DNA from: Thioploca sp.
GTDB lineage: Bacteria; Pseudomonadota; Gammaproteobacteria; Beggiatoales; Beggiatoaceae
Length of the DNA: 12,321 bases
Direction of reading: 5' to 3'
Assembly (NCBI GenBank): GCA_011371325.1
Contig: DRQV01000214.1
Location: 1 to 12,321 of the forward strand
The notes beneath the pieces are model-generated. The model made no database searches and was not told where the DNA came from. It saw only the letters and a list, made by a program, of their open reading frames with translations. The position numbers and the translations under genes were made by a program. This document shows, piece after piece, positions 6,717-12,321 of this stretch. Positions within the stretch are counted from its first letter, which is position 1, and each line of letters begins with the position of its first letter.

Positions 6717-7315
6717 TATTTTCCACCTAGGCTAGCATAATAATGAATAAGATTTTCCAAACTATCTTGACTGTTGTTATCAATAAAATTTTTTAACGCA
6801 TTTTTCATCAAAGGAGAAAGCGTAGGGTCAGAATCATTAATAAATTCAGTTAAACGATATCGTAAATATGGCATTTGTTGGCCAGCTAAATTATTGGATA
6901 GTAATTTGGTTGTCTTGCCTTCAATTTTATGACAACCATTACAATATAAATTATGAAGTTGTCTACCTTTAGCCGCTTTTTCGGCATCAAAATTTTGACG
7001 ATGAGGAATTGCTTGTTGCTGGCTAAAAAATTGAGCCATAATTCTAATTTCACTATCAGTATAACCTTTTGCAATCACTCTCATAACTGTACTAGGCCGT
7101 TCACCAGATCGCATATCTTGCATAGCTTTAATAAATAATTTTTCCCGCATATTAGCAATGTTTGGGGTTGCTGATCCAACACTAGAACCATCAGTTCCAT
7201 GACAAGCAATACAAGTGTCAACCAACATATGAATCTGTGGATCTGCCGCATTTATCGGTAAATTAAACAATAAACCAATTATTAGAATAGAGTATTTAAA
7301 TTTTTGATATAACAT
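6716..7315 (-). CDS. fccA: Flavocytochrome c sulfide dehydrogenase, dihaem cytochrome subunit
   Basis: A 199-residue periplasmic dihaem cytochrome c that takes electrons from FccB. A Sec signal peptide spans about residues 7-23 (ILIIGLLFNLPINA, cut before ADP). Two haem-binding CXXCH sites are seen: CIACH at 35-39 and CNGCH at 125-129, one in each of two cytochrome-c-like halves. Met78 (STVMRVIAKGYTD) and Met170 (SPLMKNALKNF) are likely axial ligands. Size and two-domain layout fit FccA of Allochromatium-type systems. The ATG at plus 7313-7315 is preceded by TTAGGA with a short four-base gap. The gene is first in the fccAB operon and its stop overlaps the fccB GTG. A generic c4/c553 cytochrome would look alike alone, but the fccB partner settles the call. 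Confidence 0.92.
   Translation of the reverse strand: MLYQKFKYSILIIGLLFNLPINAADPQIHMLVDTCIACHGTDGSSVGSATPNIANMREKLFIKAMQDMRSGERPSTVMRVIAKGYTDSEIRIMAQFFSQQQAIPHRQNFDAEKAAKGRQLHNLYCNGCHKIEGKTTKLLSNNLAGQQMPYLRYRLTEFINDSDPTLSPLMKNALKNFIDNNSQDSLENLIHYYASLGGK
6723..6728 (-). promoter_or_regulatory. Strong ribosome binding site that fixes the fccB GTG start
   Basis: AGGTGG on the - strand lies six bases before the GTG of fccB and inside the last codons of fccA. It supports GTG as the true start and translation coupled to fccA. Confidence 0.7.
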
Positions 7316-7642
7316 TTTTTCCTAAGTTTCGTAAATATTTTCATCGCTAAAGCAGAAATTTAGAATTAGAAAAATTATCTTAATCCCAAATACTCTACTT
7401 CATAACTTAATAAAATTATATTATATATTTATTCTTTGTACAGGATATTAATCAATTACAGGAGTTAATTCAAATCTATACTATTATTAAAAATTTAGAT
7501 ATTTGCATAATTTTGACGAATAATGTAAGGTATATAATTATAAAATTGGATATCATCATTATATAAATGACATTCTCATTACTAATATTTATAATAAATC
7601 AGTTGATTATTTGTTTAACAGAAAAATTTTAGGCAAAACTTT
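7316..7642. other. 327-base divergent intergenic region (fccA / M23 gene)
   Basis: This very AT-rich gap separates fccA (-) from the M23 lipoprotein gene (+). It must hold promoters in both directions. I see TATAAT-like boxes for each strand, listed separately or described here. On + there is TTGACG at 7513-7518, but the nearby TATAAT at 7533-7538 is only 14 bases away, so that pairing is doubtful. I see no long inverted repeat, tRNA or convincing small gene. Confidence 0.6.
7415..7442 (-). promoter_or_regulatory. Candidate promoter for fccAB
   Basis: On the - strand TGTACA (plus 7437-7442, 4 of 6 to the -35) precedes a perfect TATAAT (plus 7415-7420) by 16 bases. A second overlapping TATAAT lies at plus 7420-7425. 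It is about 100 bases upstream of the fccA ATG. The region is so AT-rich that chance matches are likely. Confidence 0.3.
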
Positions 7643-8617
7643 ATGATTAAAAATAAATTTCTAATACTTCTTAGTAGTATTTTACTTATATCTTGTACAA
7701 CAGTTCAACCACCAAATGAACCTATAGGAGTACATCCAGTTGAAATTCATACTCATCGAATTGAAACTGATAAAACATTAAATTCGATCCCAGCTCCACC
7801 AATAAAAACCCCAATAATTCAAAAATCACCATTTCCAGTAGCACAATTACCAGTTCCTTTGTTATCATTACGCAGTATACCAGCAGTTCCTGGTGGCATA
7901 GCCTGGGTATCTTTACGCAGTTCAAGTAGTTCACCACCCATAATTAAATATCAAAATAGCCGAGTAGTGGTTTTACGTCATAAACAACAATGGGTAGCAT
8001 TAGTAGGTATTCCATTAAATAGCAAGCTTGGCCAACATATAGTTATAGATGAAGAAACAAATCAACGATACTCATTTAAGGTAATTAAAAAACAATATAA
8101 AGTACAAAGGATTAAAATTAAAAATAAACGTAAAGTAAACCCTACTCCAAATGATTTACAAAGAATTAGGCGTGAAAAACAATTAATTGAAGAAGCTTTA
8201 GCAATTACTTGGCGACCAACAACAACATCACCATTACCGCTAATGCAGCCAATTCGTGGACGTTTTAGTAGTTCCTTTGGTCGACAACGTTATTTTAATG
8301 GTCAACGTCGTAGTCCTCATACTGGTTTAGACATCGCTGCCCCATTGGGAACTCCGGTTGGAGCTGCCACTACTGGCAAAGTGATAAGAACTGGCAATTA
8401 TTTTTTTACTGGTAATACCGTAATAATTGATCATGGACAAGGAGTGGTTACTTTATACGGGCATTTGAATACAATTAAAGTTATGCCAGGACAAATAGTT
8501 AAAATAGGAGAAATCATTGGTACAGTTGGAAAAACTGGTCGTGCTACTGGCCCACATCTACATTGGAGCGTTAGCTTGAATCAAAATATGATTGACCCAA
8601 CACTAATAATGAAGTAA
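7643..8617 (+). CDS. M23 family metallopeptidase, lipoprotein
   Basis: A 324-residue envelope lipoprotein with a C-terminal LytM/M23 zinc peptidase domain that would cut peptidoglycan cross-bridges. The signal peptide ends in the lipobox LISC with Cys18 as the lipid site. A proline-rich linker follows (about 20-80). Next comes a domain opening with AVPGGIAWVSL (81-91) and a basic segment (148-180). The M23 domain starts near 200. Its zinc ligands His226 and Asp230 (HTGLD) and the HLH motif with His305 and His307 (GPHLHW) are intact, so catalysis is expected, unlike degenerate NlpD/EnvC activators. There is no LysM domain, so I do not call it nlpD. AGG at 7631-7633 lies nine bases before the ATG. 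It is transcribed alone, divergent from fccA. Confidence 0.88.
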   Translation: MIKNKFLILLSSILLISCTTVQPPNEPIGVHPVEIHTHRIETDKTLNSIPAPPIKTPIIQKSPFPVAQLPVPLLSLRSIPAVPGGIAWVSLRSSSSSPPIIKYQNSRVVVLRHKQQWVALVGIPLNSKLGQHIVIDEETNQRYSFKVIKKQYKVQRIKIKNKRKVNPTPNDLQRIRREKQLIEEALAITWRPTTTSPLPLMQPIRGRFSSSFGRQRYFNGQRRSPHTGLDIAAPLGTPVGAATTGKVIRTGNYFFTGNTVIIDHGQGVVTLYGHLNTIKVMPGQIVKIGEIIGTVGKTGRATGPHLHWSVSLNQNMIDPTLIMK

Positions 8618-8678
8618 TCTATATACTAATTTTTAATCGTGGTCAACATATTTTAATCTTAATGGATATTTGCATGTT

Positions 8679-8707
8679 TTCACAATTAGTTGGCGACGAT
8701 TTATACT
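8679..8707 (+). promoter_or_regulatory. Sigma70-like promoter for rhlE-osmC
   Basis: TTCACA at 8679-8684 matches the -35 at 5 of 6 positions, and TATACT at 8702-8707 matches the -10 at 5 of 6. The spacer is the ideal 17 bases. It predicts a leader of roughly 45-50 bases before the rhlE GTG. This is the best promoter match in the window. Confidence 0.55.
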
Positions 8708-8750
8708 TGCATGAATCAATATGATTTACGCATTAATTTTTCTCCCAACT

Positions 8751-8755
8751 AAGGA
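8751..8755 (+). promoter_or_regulatory. Ribosome binding site fixing the rhlE GTG start
   Basis: AAGGA lies six bases before the GTG at 8762. An in-frame TAA at 8750-8752 rules out any earlier start, so the GTG is the only start that keeps the Q-motif region complete. Confidence 0.7.
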
Positions 8756-8761
8756 TTTTTT

Positions 8762-10072
8762 GTGTCTTTTAAAAATTTTGATTTACATTCTGCCATTCTC
8801 AAAGCCATAGATAAATGTGGCTATACTAATCCTACTCCAATTCAAGCAGAAGCAATTCCTAAAGTCATAAACGGTAATGACTTAATTGCTTCAGCTAATA
8901 CTGGAACTGGTAAAACGGCTGCCTTTGTATTACCAGTTTTACAACGTTTGGCGAAAACACGTTATCATAAAAAACAACGTGGTCAACCATCAGTATTAAT
9001 ATTAACTCCGACTAGAGAATTAGCTAATCAAGTTACTCAAGCTATCCGCAATTATGGTAAAAATCTCCGAATTTTTAGCGTGAGTTTGGTAGGTGGTATG
9101 CCATATGGGCCACAACTAAGAAGCTTGTCTAAACCGATTGATATCGTAGTGGCCACTCCAGGTCGTTTAACTGACCATATTGAAAATCGTAATATTGATT
9201 TGTCCAGAGTAAACATGTTGATCCTTGATGAAGCCGATCGCATGTTAGATATGGGATTTGTTGATGAAGTAAATAGAATAGCTAATTTTACTCCTGAAGA
9301 TCGACAAACTTTATTATTTACCGCCACTTGGGATAACCGAATGGCTAATTTGGCACGTAATCTATTGAATGATCCACAACGGATTTCAATGGATGAAAAG
9401 CCTACTCAAGAAAATATTGAACAACGTTTACATATTGCTGATGATGTTGGTCATAAAAATCGTTTACTCCAACATTTATTAGATGATGATGATTTAACCC
9501 AAGCTATTATTTTTTCGGCTACCAAACTAGGAGCTGATATACTAGCAAGAGATTTAAAAGCTTTAGGTTATTCCGCTGCTGCATTACACGGTGATATGAA
9601 ACAAGCAGCTCGTAATCGTACTTTGCAAAATATGCGTAGAGGTAAGTTACGTTTATTAGTCGCTACTGATGTTGCTGCTCGTGGGATTGATATGACTAGT
9701 GTTAGTCATGTAATAAACTTTGATATTCCAAGATTTGCTGAAGATTATGTACATCGGATTGGTCGTACAGGAAGGGCCGGATCTGCTGGTACTGCAATTT
9801 CTTTTGTATTACCAGATGATCTATTGCATTTAGAACGGATAGAACGTTATACTGGCCAACAAGTTCCACGTTTAACCATCCCTGGTTTAGAACCTACTAA
9901 AACATTAGGGCGTAAAAAGAAAAAACGTAAACCTAATGGTAGAGGTTATTCAGCATTTGGTAGGAAAAATAATTATAACGATCCAAAACGTAAGGCTGGT
10001 GGACGTCACCTTAATCAACCTCCAGCTCATCGCCGTAAACAACGAACTGCAACTAAAAAAGCTGCTGCGTAA
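8762..10072 (+). CDS. rhlE: DEAD-box ATP-dependent RNA helicase, RhlE type
   Basis: A 436-residue cytoplasmic DEAD-box RNA helicase. The helicase motifs appear in order. They are the upstream FxxxxL region and Q motif (F6; NPTPIQAEAIP, 23-33), Walker A ASANTGTGKT (43-52), PTRELA (83-88), TPGR (132-135) and DEAD (156-159). After these come TAT (187-189, where SAT is usual), HGD (276-278), ATDVAARGID (301-310) and HRIGRTGRAG (331-340). The C-terminal tail (384-436) is very basic, as in RhlE proteins, and should bind RNA. RhlE enzymes act in ribosome maturation and RNA turnover. The start is GTG. An OsmC-family gene follows after 20 bases, so the two are probably co-transcribed. The Thr in motif III is a conservative change. 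Confidence 0.92.
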   Translation: MSFKNFDLHSAILKAIDKCGYTNPTPIQAEAIPKVINGNDLIASANTGTGKTAAFVLPVLQRLAKTRYHKKQRGQPSVLILTPTRELANQVTQAIRNYGKNLRIFSVSLVGGMPYGPQLRSLSKPIDIVVATPGRLTDHIENRNIDLSRVNMLILDEADRMLDMGFVDEVNRIANFTPEDRQTLLFTATWDNRMANLARNLLNDPQRISMDEKPTQENIEQRLHIADDVGHKNRLLQHLLDDDDLTQAIIFSATKLGADILARDLKALGYSAAALHGDMKQAARNRTLQNMRRGKLRLLVATDVAARGIDMTSVSHVINFDIPRFAEDYVHRIGRTGRAGSAGTAISFVLPDDLLHLERIERYTGQQVPRLTIPGLEPTKTLGRKKKKRKPNGRGYSAFGRKNNYNDPKRKAGGRHLNQPPAHRRKQRTATKKAAA

Positions 10073-10092
10073 AATTTAAGGATATTATAAAT

Positions 10093-10476
10093 ATGGATGC
10101 TGTTATTACCTTTGATGAGGGTATGCAAGTTACTGCTCAATTCAAAAATTTCATTGTAAATACTGATCAAGCTAAAACGGCTGGTGGTAAAGAGAAATTT
10201 CCAGATCCTTTTTCTTATTTTTTAAGTAGTTTAGGTACTTGTGCTGGTTATTTTGTTTTACGTTTTTGTCAGTCACGCAATATTTCTACCGAAGGAATTA
10301 AGCTGTATCAGTCTAATGATTGGAATGCTGGACGAGTCGAAAATATACATATTGAAATTGAATTACCTCCTTCTTTTCCAAAAAAATATGCTACAGCTTT
10401 GATTCGGGCTACAAATGAGTGTACTGTAAAAAAGACTCTGATTAATCCACCTAAGATTGAAGTAACAATTAGATAA
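10093..10476 (+). CDS. OsmC/Ohr family protein
   Basis: A 127-residue protein of the OsmC/Ohr fold. These are cytoplasmic thiol proteins, some of which reduce organic peroxides. The two characteristic cysteines are visible: Cys50 in FLSSLGTCAGYFV and Cys110 in ATNECTVKKTL. The typical PDPFSYFLSSLGTC helix start (residues 37-50) is conserved. It is shorter than Ohr (about 140) and looks like the YhfA-like/OsmC-like branch, whose substrate is not established, so I give no symbol. AAGGA at 10078-10082 precedes the ATG by ten bases. It is very likely co-transcribed with rhlE. Confidence 0.85.
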   Translation: MDAVITFDEGMQVTAQFKNFIVNTDQAKTAGGKEKFPDPFSYFLSSLGTCAGYFVLRFCQSRNISTEGIKLYQSNDWNAGRVENIHIEIELPPSFPKKYATALIRATNECTVKKTLINPPKIEVTIR

Positions 10477-10501
10477 AATAATTATATAATTAATTATGAT
10501 A

Positions 10502-10636
10502 ATGCCTATTGAACATAACTGTTCGAGATTTTAATGTTTTTTAATTGTGAATTAAGAATAATGCTATTCATACACCATTCACGATTAATCATATTAGTTA
10601 AAAATCAGACACGATCTATTGAATTTCAATAGGCAT
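10502..10636. repeat. 135-base nested inverted repeat (MITE-like or structured RNA)
   Basis: The ends are perfect 12-base inverted repeats: ATGCCTATTGAA at 10502-10513 and TTCAATAGGCAT at 10625-10636. Inside, TTAATTGTGAAT at 10541-10552 pairs with ATTCACGATTAA at 10577-10588, all twelve positions pairing with one G-T. At the tip, GAATA at 10556-10560 pairs with TATTC at 10565-10569 around ATGC. The segments between (near 10520-10533 and 10597-10615) are also partly complementary. The whole element can fold into one long imperfect hairpin. This is the layout of a small non-autonomous transposable element, but a structured RNA or long terminator between the OsmC and PmtA-like genes is possible. 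I cannot identify a target-site duplication. Confidence 0.65.
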
Positions 10637-10658
10637 AATTTTATTACCGTTTTTTAAT

Positions 10659-10664
10659 AAGGGA
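10659..10664 (+). promoter_or_regulatory. Ribosome binding site supporting the GTG start at 10673
   Basis: AAGGGA lies eight bases before the GTG at 10673. An in-frame TGA at 10670-10672 directly precedes that GTG, so it is the earliest possible start. The ATG at 10669 is out of frame and stops after five codons. Confidence 0.55.
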
Positions 10665-10672
10665 ATAGATGA

Positions 10673-11329
10673 GTGATTCAACGTAATATATTGAAAGCAA
10701 AAACCTTTATCAATAATTCTGTATTAAAGGTGCGTAAAAATAATATATCATCAGACCGTAATAAGTCTTTACCTGGATGGATGGTATTTGCCAAAGAAGT
10801 TTTACGTAATCCTAAAGCAATGGGAGCTGCTTGTGAAAGTTCACCAAAACTTGCCAAGGCTATAGCAGAATTTATTCCTCTAGATAAGCCTGGTTGTGTG
10901 GTAGAATTAGGAGCTGGGACTGGAATAGTGACAGAAGCATTATTAAAACATGGAGTTACTCCAGAAAATTTAATATCAGTAGAATTATCTTCTGCCTTTT
11001 CTGATTTTTTGCAACATAAATTTCCTCAAATTAAAATTATTAATGGTGATGCTTTACATTTGAAAGATTTATTGGGAGAAGATAGTAATCGAGTTAATAC
11101 TATAATTTGTGGTTTACCATTTCGCACTTTACCAAATATGCATGTACATGGAATAGTTAAACAAATAGATGATATAATTTCAAATAACAATGGAATTTAT
11201 ATGCAGTTTACTTATAATCTAGGTGATTCATCTCCATTTTTACCACATCATTTTAAACGTATAGATCATAAAATTATTTGGAGAAACATTCCACCAGCTC
11301 GAATAAATGTTTATAAATCTGAACAATAA
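10673..11329 (+). CDS. SAM-dependent methyltransferase, PmtA-like (phospholipid N-methyltransferase family)
   Basis: A 218-residue class I methyltransferase. The segment AMGAACESSPKLAKAIAEFI (49-68) is the lead-in of the PmtA/KsgA-related family. The SAM motif I is VVELGAGTGIVTEAL (76-90), the acidic residue after strand 2 is Glu104 (ISVEL), NGDA lies at 124-127, and CGLPFRTLP (146-154) takes the motif IV place. FTYNLGDSSPF (179-189) and the late IPPARINVY (206-214) fit PmtA-like members. These enzymes can methylate phosphatidylethanolamine toward phosphatidylcholine at the membrane face, but many relatives are untested and the rRNA dimethylase branch shares the same fold. The substrate is therefore unproven and I give no symbol. 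The first 30 residues are basic and poorly conserved. The start is GTG. The gene converges on efp. Confidence 0.75.
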   Translation: MIQRNILKAKTFINNSVLKVRKNNISSDRNKSLPGWMVFAKEVLRNPKAMGAACESSPKLAKAIAEFIPLDKPGCVVELGAGTGIVTEALLKHGVTPENLISVELSSAFSDFLQHKFPQIKIINGDALHLKDLLGEDSNRVNTIICGLPFRTLPNMHVHGIVKQIDDIISNNNGIYMQFTYNLGDSSPFLPHHFKRIDHKIIWRNIPPARINVYKSEQ

Positions 11330-11332
11330 GCA

Positions 11333-11368
11333 AAATATTTCGGAGATAGTTAAATTTCCGAAATATTT
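11333..11368. terminator. Bidirectional hairpin terminator between the PmtA-like gene and efp
   Basis: AAATATTTCGGA at 11333-11344 and TCCGAAATATTT at 11357-11368 form a perfect 12-bp stem with a 12-base loop. The U-rich 3' arm appears on both strands, so it can serve both convergent genes. It ends six bases before the efp stop codon at 11375. Confidence 0.8.
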
Positions 11369-11374
11369 CAATAA

Positions 11375-11941
11375 TTATTTAGCTCGTGATAGGTATTCGC
11401 CATTACGAGTATCAACTTTGATTAAATCACCAATATTGATAAATAATGGTACTCGTATGACAGCTCCAGTTTCTAAAGTAGCAGCCTTATTACCACCACC
11501 GGAAGTATCACCACGCAAACCAGGATCAGTGTCTGATACTTTTAAATTTACAAAATTAGGAGGAGTTATAGCTATAGGTTCATTATTCCATAATGTTACT
11601 ATACATTTCTCTTGACCTTTTAACCACTTTTTACTATCGCCAACTGCATTAGCATCGGCAGCATACTGTTCATAAGTATCTGTAACCATGAAATAGTAAA
11701 ATTCATTATCATTATATAAATAATCCATTTCCGTCTCCATTACATCGGCTCCTTCCAATGATTCTCCTGATTTAAAAGTTCGTTCTATTATTTTTCCAGT
11801 TTTGAGATTGCGTAATTTAACCCTATTAAAAGCTTGACCTTTACCAGGTTTAACAAACTCATTTTCTATTATGTTACAAGGATAATCATCCAACATTAAC
11901 TTAAGTCCGGCTTTAAATTCACTAGTATTAAAAGTGGCCAT
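11375..11941 (-). CDS. efp: Elongation factor P
   Basis: Elongation factor P, the cytoplasmic translation factor that rescues ribosomes stalled at polyproline. All 188 residues align by eye with E. coli EF-P. The loop FVKPGKGQAF (29-38) carries Lys34, the site of beta-lysylation. YLYNDNEFYYFM (74-85), CIVTLWNNEPIAITPP (112-127), the DTDPGLRGDTSGG region (137-149) and the ending VDTRNGEYLSRAK (176-188) are diagnostic. The ATG at plus 11939-11941 has AGGAG about ten bases upstream on the - strand. The divergent neighbour is epmB, whose product prepares the lysine modification, which supports the EpmA/EpmB type of modification rather than rhamnosylation. The gene for EpmA is not in view. Confidence 0.97.
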   Translation of the reverse strand: MATFNTSEFKAGLKLMLDDYPCNIIENEFVKPGKGQAFNRVKLRNLKTGKIIERTFKSGESLEGADVMETEMDYLYNDNEFYYFMVTDTYEQYAADANAVGDSKKWLKGQEKCIVTLWNNEPIAITPPNFVNLKVSDTDPGLRGDTSGGGNKAATLETGAVIRVPLFINIGDLIKVDTRNGEYLSRAK

Positions 11942-11966
11942 TAAAAAAAACTCCTAATTAAAATAT

Positions 11967-11996
11967 ATGATAGATTGGCAATCTAATTTACAACAA
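11967..11996 (-). promoter_or_regulatory. Possible efp promoter with palindrome in the spacer
   Basis: On the - strand TTGTTG (plus 11991-11996, 3 of 6) precedes TATCAT (plus 11967-11972, 5 of 6) by 18 bases. The perfect 15-base palindrome TAGATTGGCAATCTA at 11971-11985 fills much of the spacer, a place typical for operators. All of this lies inside the first codons of epmB. The -35 is weak and short palindromes are common in AT-rich DNA, so confidence is low. Confidence 0.25.
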
Positions 11997-12321
11997 GCAA
12001 TACGTAATCCTGTACGTTTATTAGAATTATTAGAATTATCTAATTTAGAATATTCCACCAACAACTTTAATCTTTTGGTTCCTATGGGATATGTAAAACG
12101 GATGCGTAAAGGGGATCCAAATGATCCATTATTACGGCAAATATTACCATTACCTAAAGAAAATAAAAAATCTATACAATTTAGTAATGATCCAGTTGGC
12201 GATCTTGCAGCAGAAAAAATTCCTGGTTTATTACAAAAATATCATGGTCGAGTATTATTATTATTGACCACAGCTTGTGCTATCCATTGTCGTTATTGTT
12301 TTCGGCAACACTCAAAATTTT
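11967..12321 (+). CDS. epmB: EF-P beta-lysylation protein EpmB (lysine 2,3-aminomutase family), 3' end cut by window
   Basis: The N-terminal 118 residues of a radical-SAM lysine 2,3-aminomutase. EpmB makes (R)-beta-lysine, which EpmA attaches to EF-P Lys34. Evidence is the EpmB-like lead VPMGYVKRMRKGDPNDPLLR (37-56), the segment SNDPVGDL (75-82), PGLLQKYHGRVLLLLTTAC (86-104) and the iron-sulfur motif CX3CX2C with Cys104, Cys108 and Cys111 (CAIHCRYCF). The DPLLRQ segment and short N-terminus fit EpmB better than clostridial KamA. The ATG at 11967 has no clear ribosome binding site, since only A/T bases precede it. The gene runs off the right edge, and the SAM, PLP and C-terminal parts are not visible. 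Being divergent from efp with a 25-base gap strengthens the call. Confidence 0.9.
   Translation, partial: MIDWQSNLQQAIRNPVRLLELLELSNLEYSTNNFNLLVPMGYVKRMRKGDPNDPLLRQILPLPKENKKSIQFSNDPVGDLAAEKIPGLLQKYHGRVLLLLTTACAIHCRYCFRQHSKF

Noticed and set aside
6886..7138. Open frames on both strands across fccA (about 60 codons each)
   Set aside because: They overlap a well-supported cytochrome gene, have no recognisable domain, and are expected in AT-rich DNA.
7513..7538. TTGACG and TATAAT as the M23 gene promoter
   Set aside because: The spacer is only 14 bases, too short for a normal sigma70 promoter. It is mentioned only in the intergenic description.
7567..7632. Short hydrophobic frame of 21 codons upstream of the M23 gene
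   Set aside because: It has no ribosome binding site, its composition matches the AT-rich background, and nothing marks it as a leader peptide.
7722..7937. Reverse-strand open frame inside the M23 gene
   Set aside because: It is a mirror of the real coding frame, with no domain and no credible start signal.
9052..9327. Reverse-strand open frame of 91 codons inside rhlE
   Set aside because: It lies opposite conserved helicase motifs, and its translation looks like no protein family.
11307..11615. Forward open frame of 102 codons opposite efp
   Set aside because: It runs through the terminator hairpin and antisense to the conserved EF-P C-terminus, so it is a shadow.

Overview
The window is a gene-dense stretch of a chromosome from an AT-rich bacterium, about one third G+C by eye. 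The protein set points to a gammaproteobacterium that oxidises reduced sulfur. It includes an MltD-type lytic transglycosylase, UbiE, RhlE, an EF-P with the E. coli-type lysine loop beside its modifying enzyme EpmB, and above all a flavocytochrome c sulfide dehydrogenase pair (fccAB). Two intergenic palindromes resemble the short repeats I recall from large sulfur bacteria (Beggiatoa/Thiomargarita type) and cyanobacteria. That fits a Thiotrichales-like or symbiont-like sulfur oxidiser, but the lineage is inference.

Layout, left to right. (1) 1-1154: 3' part of mltD on +, then a repeat-like, structured gap. (2) 1310-3020: a DHH phosphoesterase gene overlapping by 11 bases a secreted alpha/beta hydrolase (lipase-like) gene. 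(3) 3021-3979: a debris-like patch with a short + strand gene that seems broken by a one-base frameshift, facing an isolated phage tail-type gene on the - strand. (4) 3980-5205: ubiE with an RDD membrane protein gene, overlapping in ATGA, from a recognisable promoter. (5) 5206-5438: convergent gap with a near-perfect palindromic repeat. (6) 5439-7315 on -: fccA then fccB, coupled by a TAGTG stop/start overlap. (7) 7316-7642: a 327-base divergent promoter gap. (8) 7643-8617: an M23 lipoprotein peptidase gene. (9) 8762-10476: rhlE and an OsmC-family gene, 20 bases apart, behind a good sigma70-like promoter. (10) 10477-10672: a 135-base nested inverted repeat. (11) 10673-11329: a PmtA-like methyltransferase gene, convergent with efp across a perfect 12-bp hairpin terminator. 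(12) 11375-12321: efp on - and epmB on + (cut by the window edge), divergent and only 25 bases apart.

Working together: FccA and FccB form a periplasmic enzyme that moves electrons from sulfide to cytochrome c. UbiE supplies quinones to the respiratory chain. MltD and the M23 lipoprotein act on the cell wall. EpmB makes the beta-lysine used to modify EF-P Lys34. The rest are mostly housekeeping genes.

I found no clear defence system, CRISPR array, tRNA, rRNA or transposase. The less ordinary items are the orphan phage-type gene beside a frameshifted small gene, the 135-base nested palindrome, the sulfur-bacteria-like palindromic repeats, and the very tight efp/epmB divergence with an operator-like palindrome.
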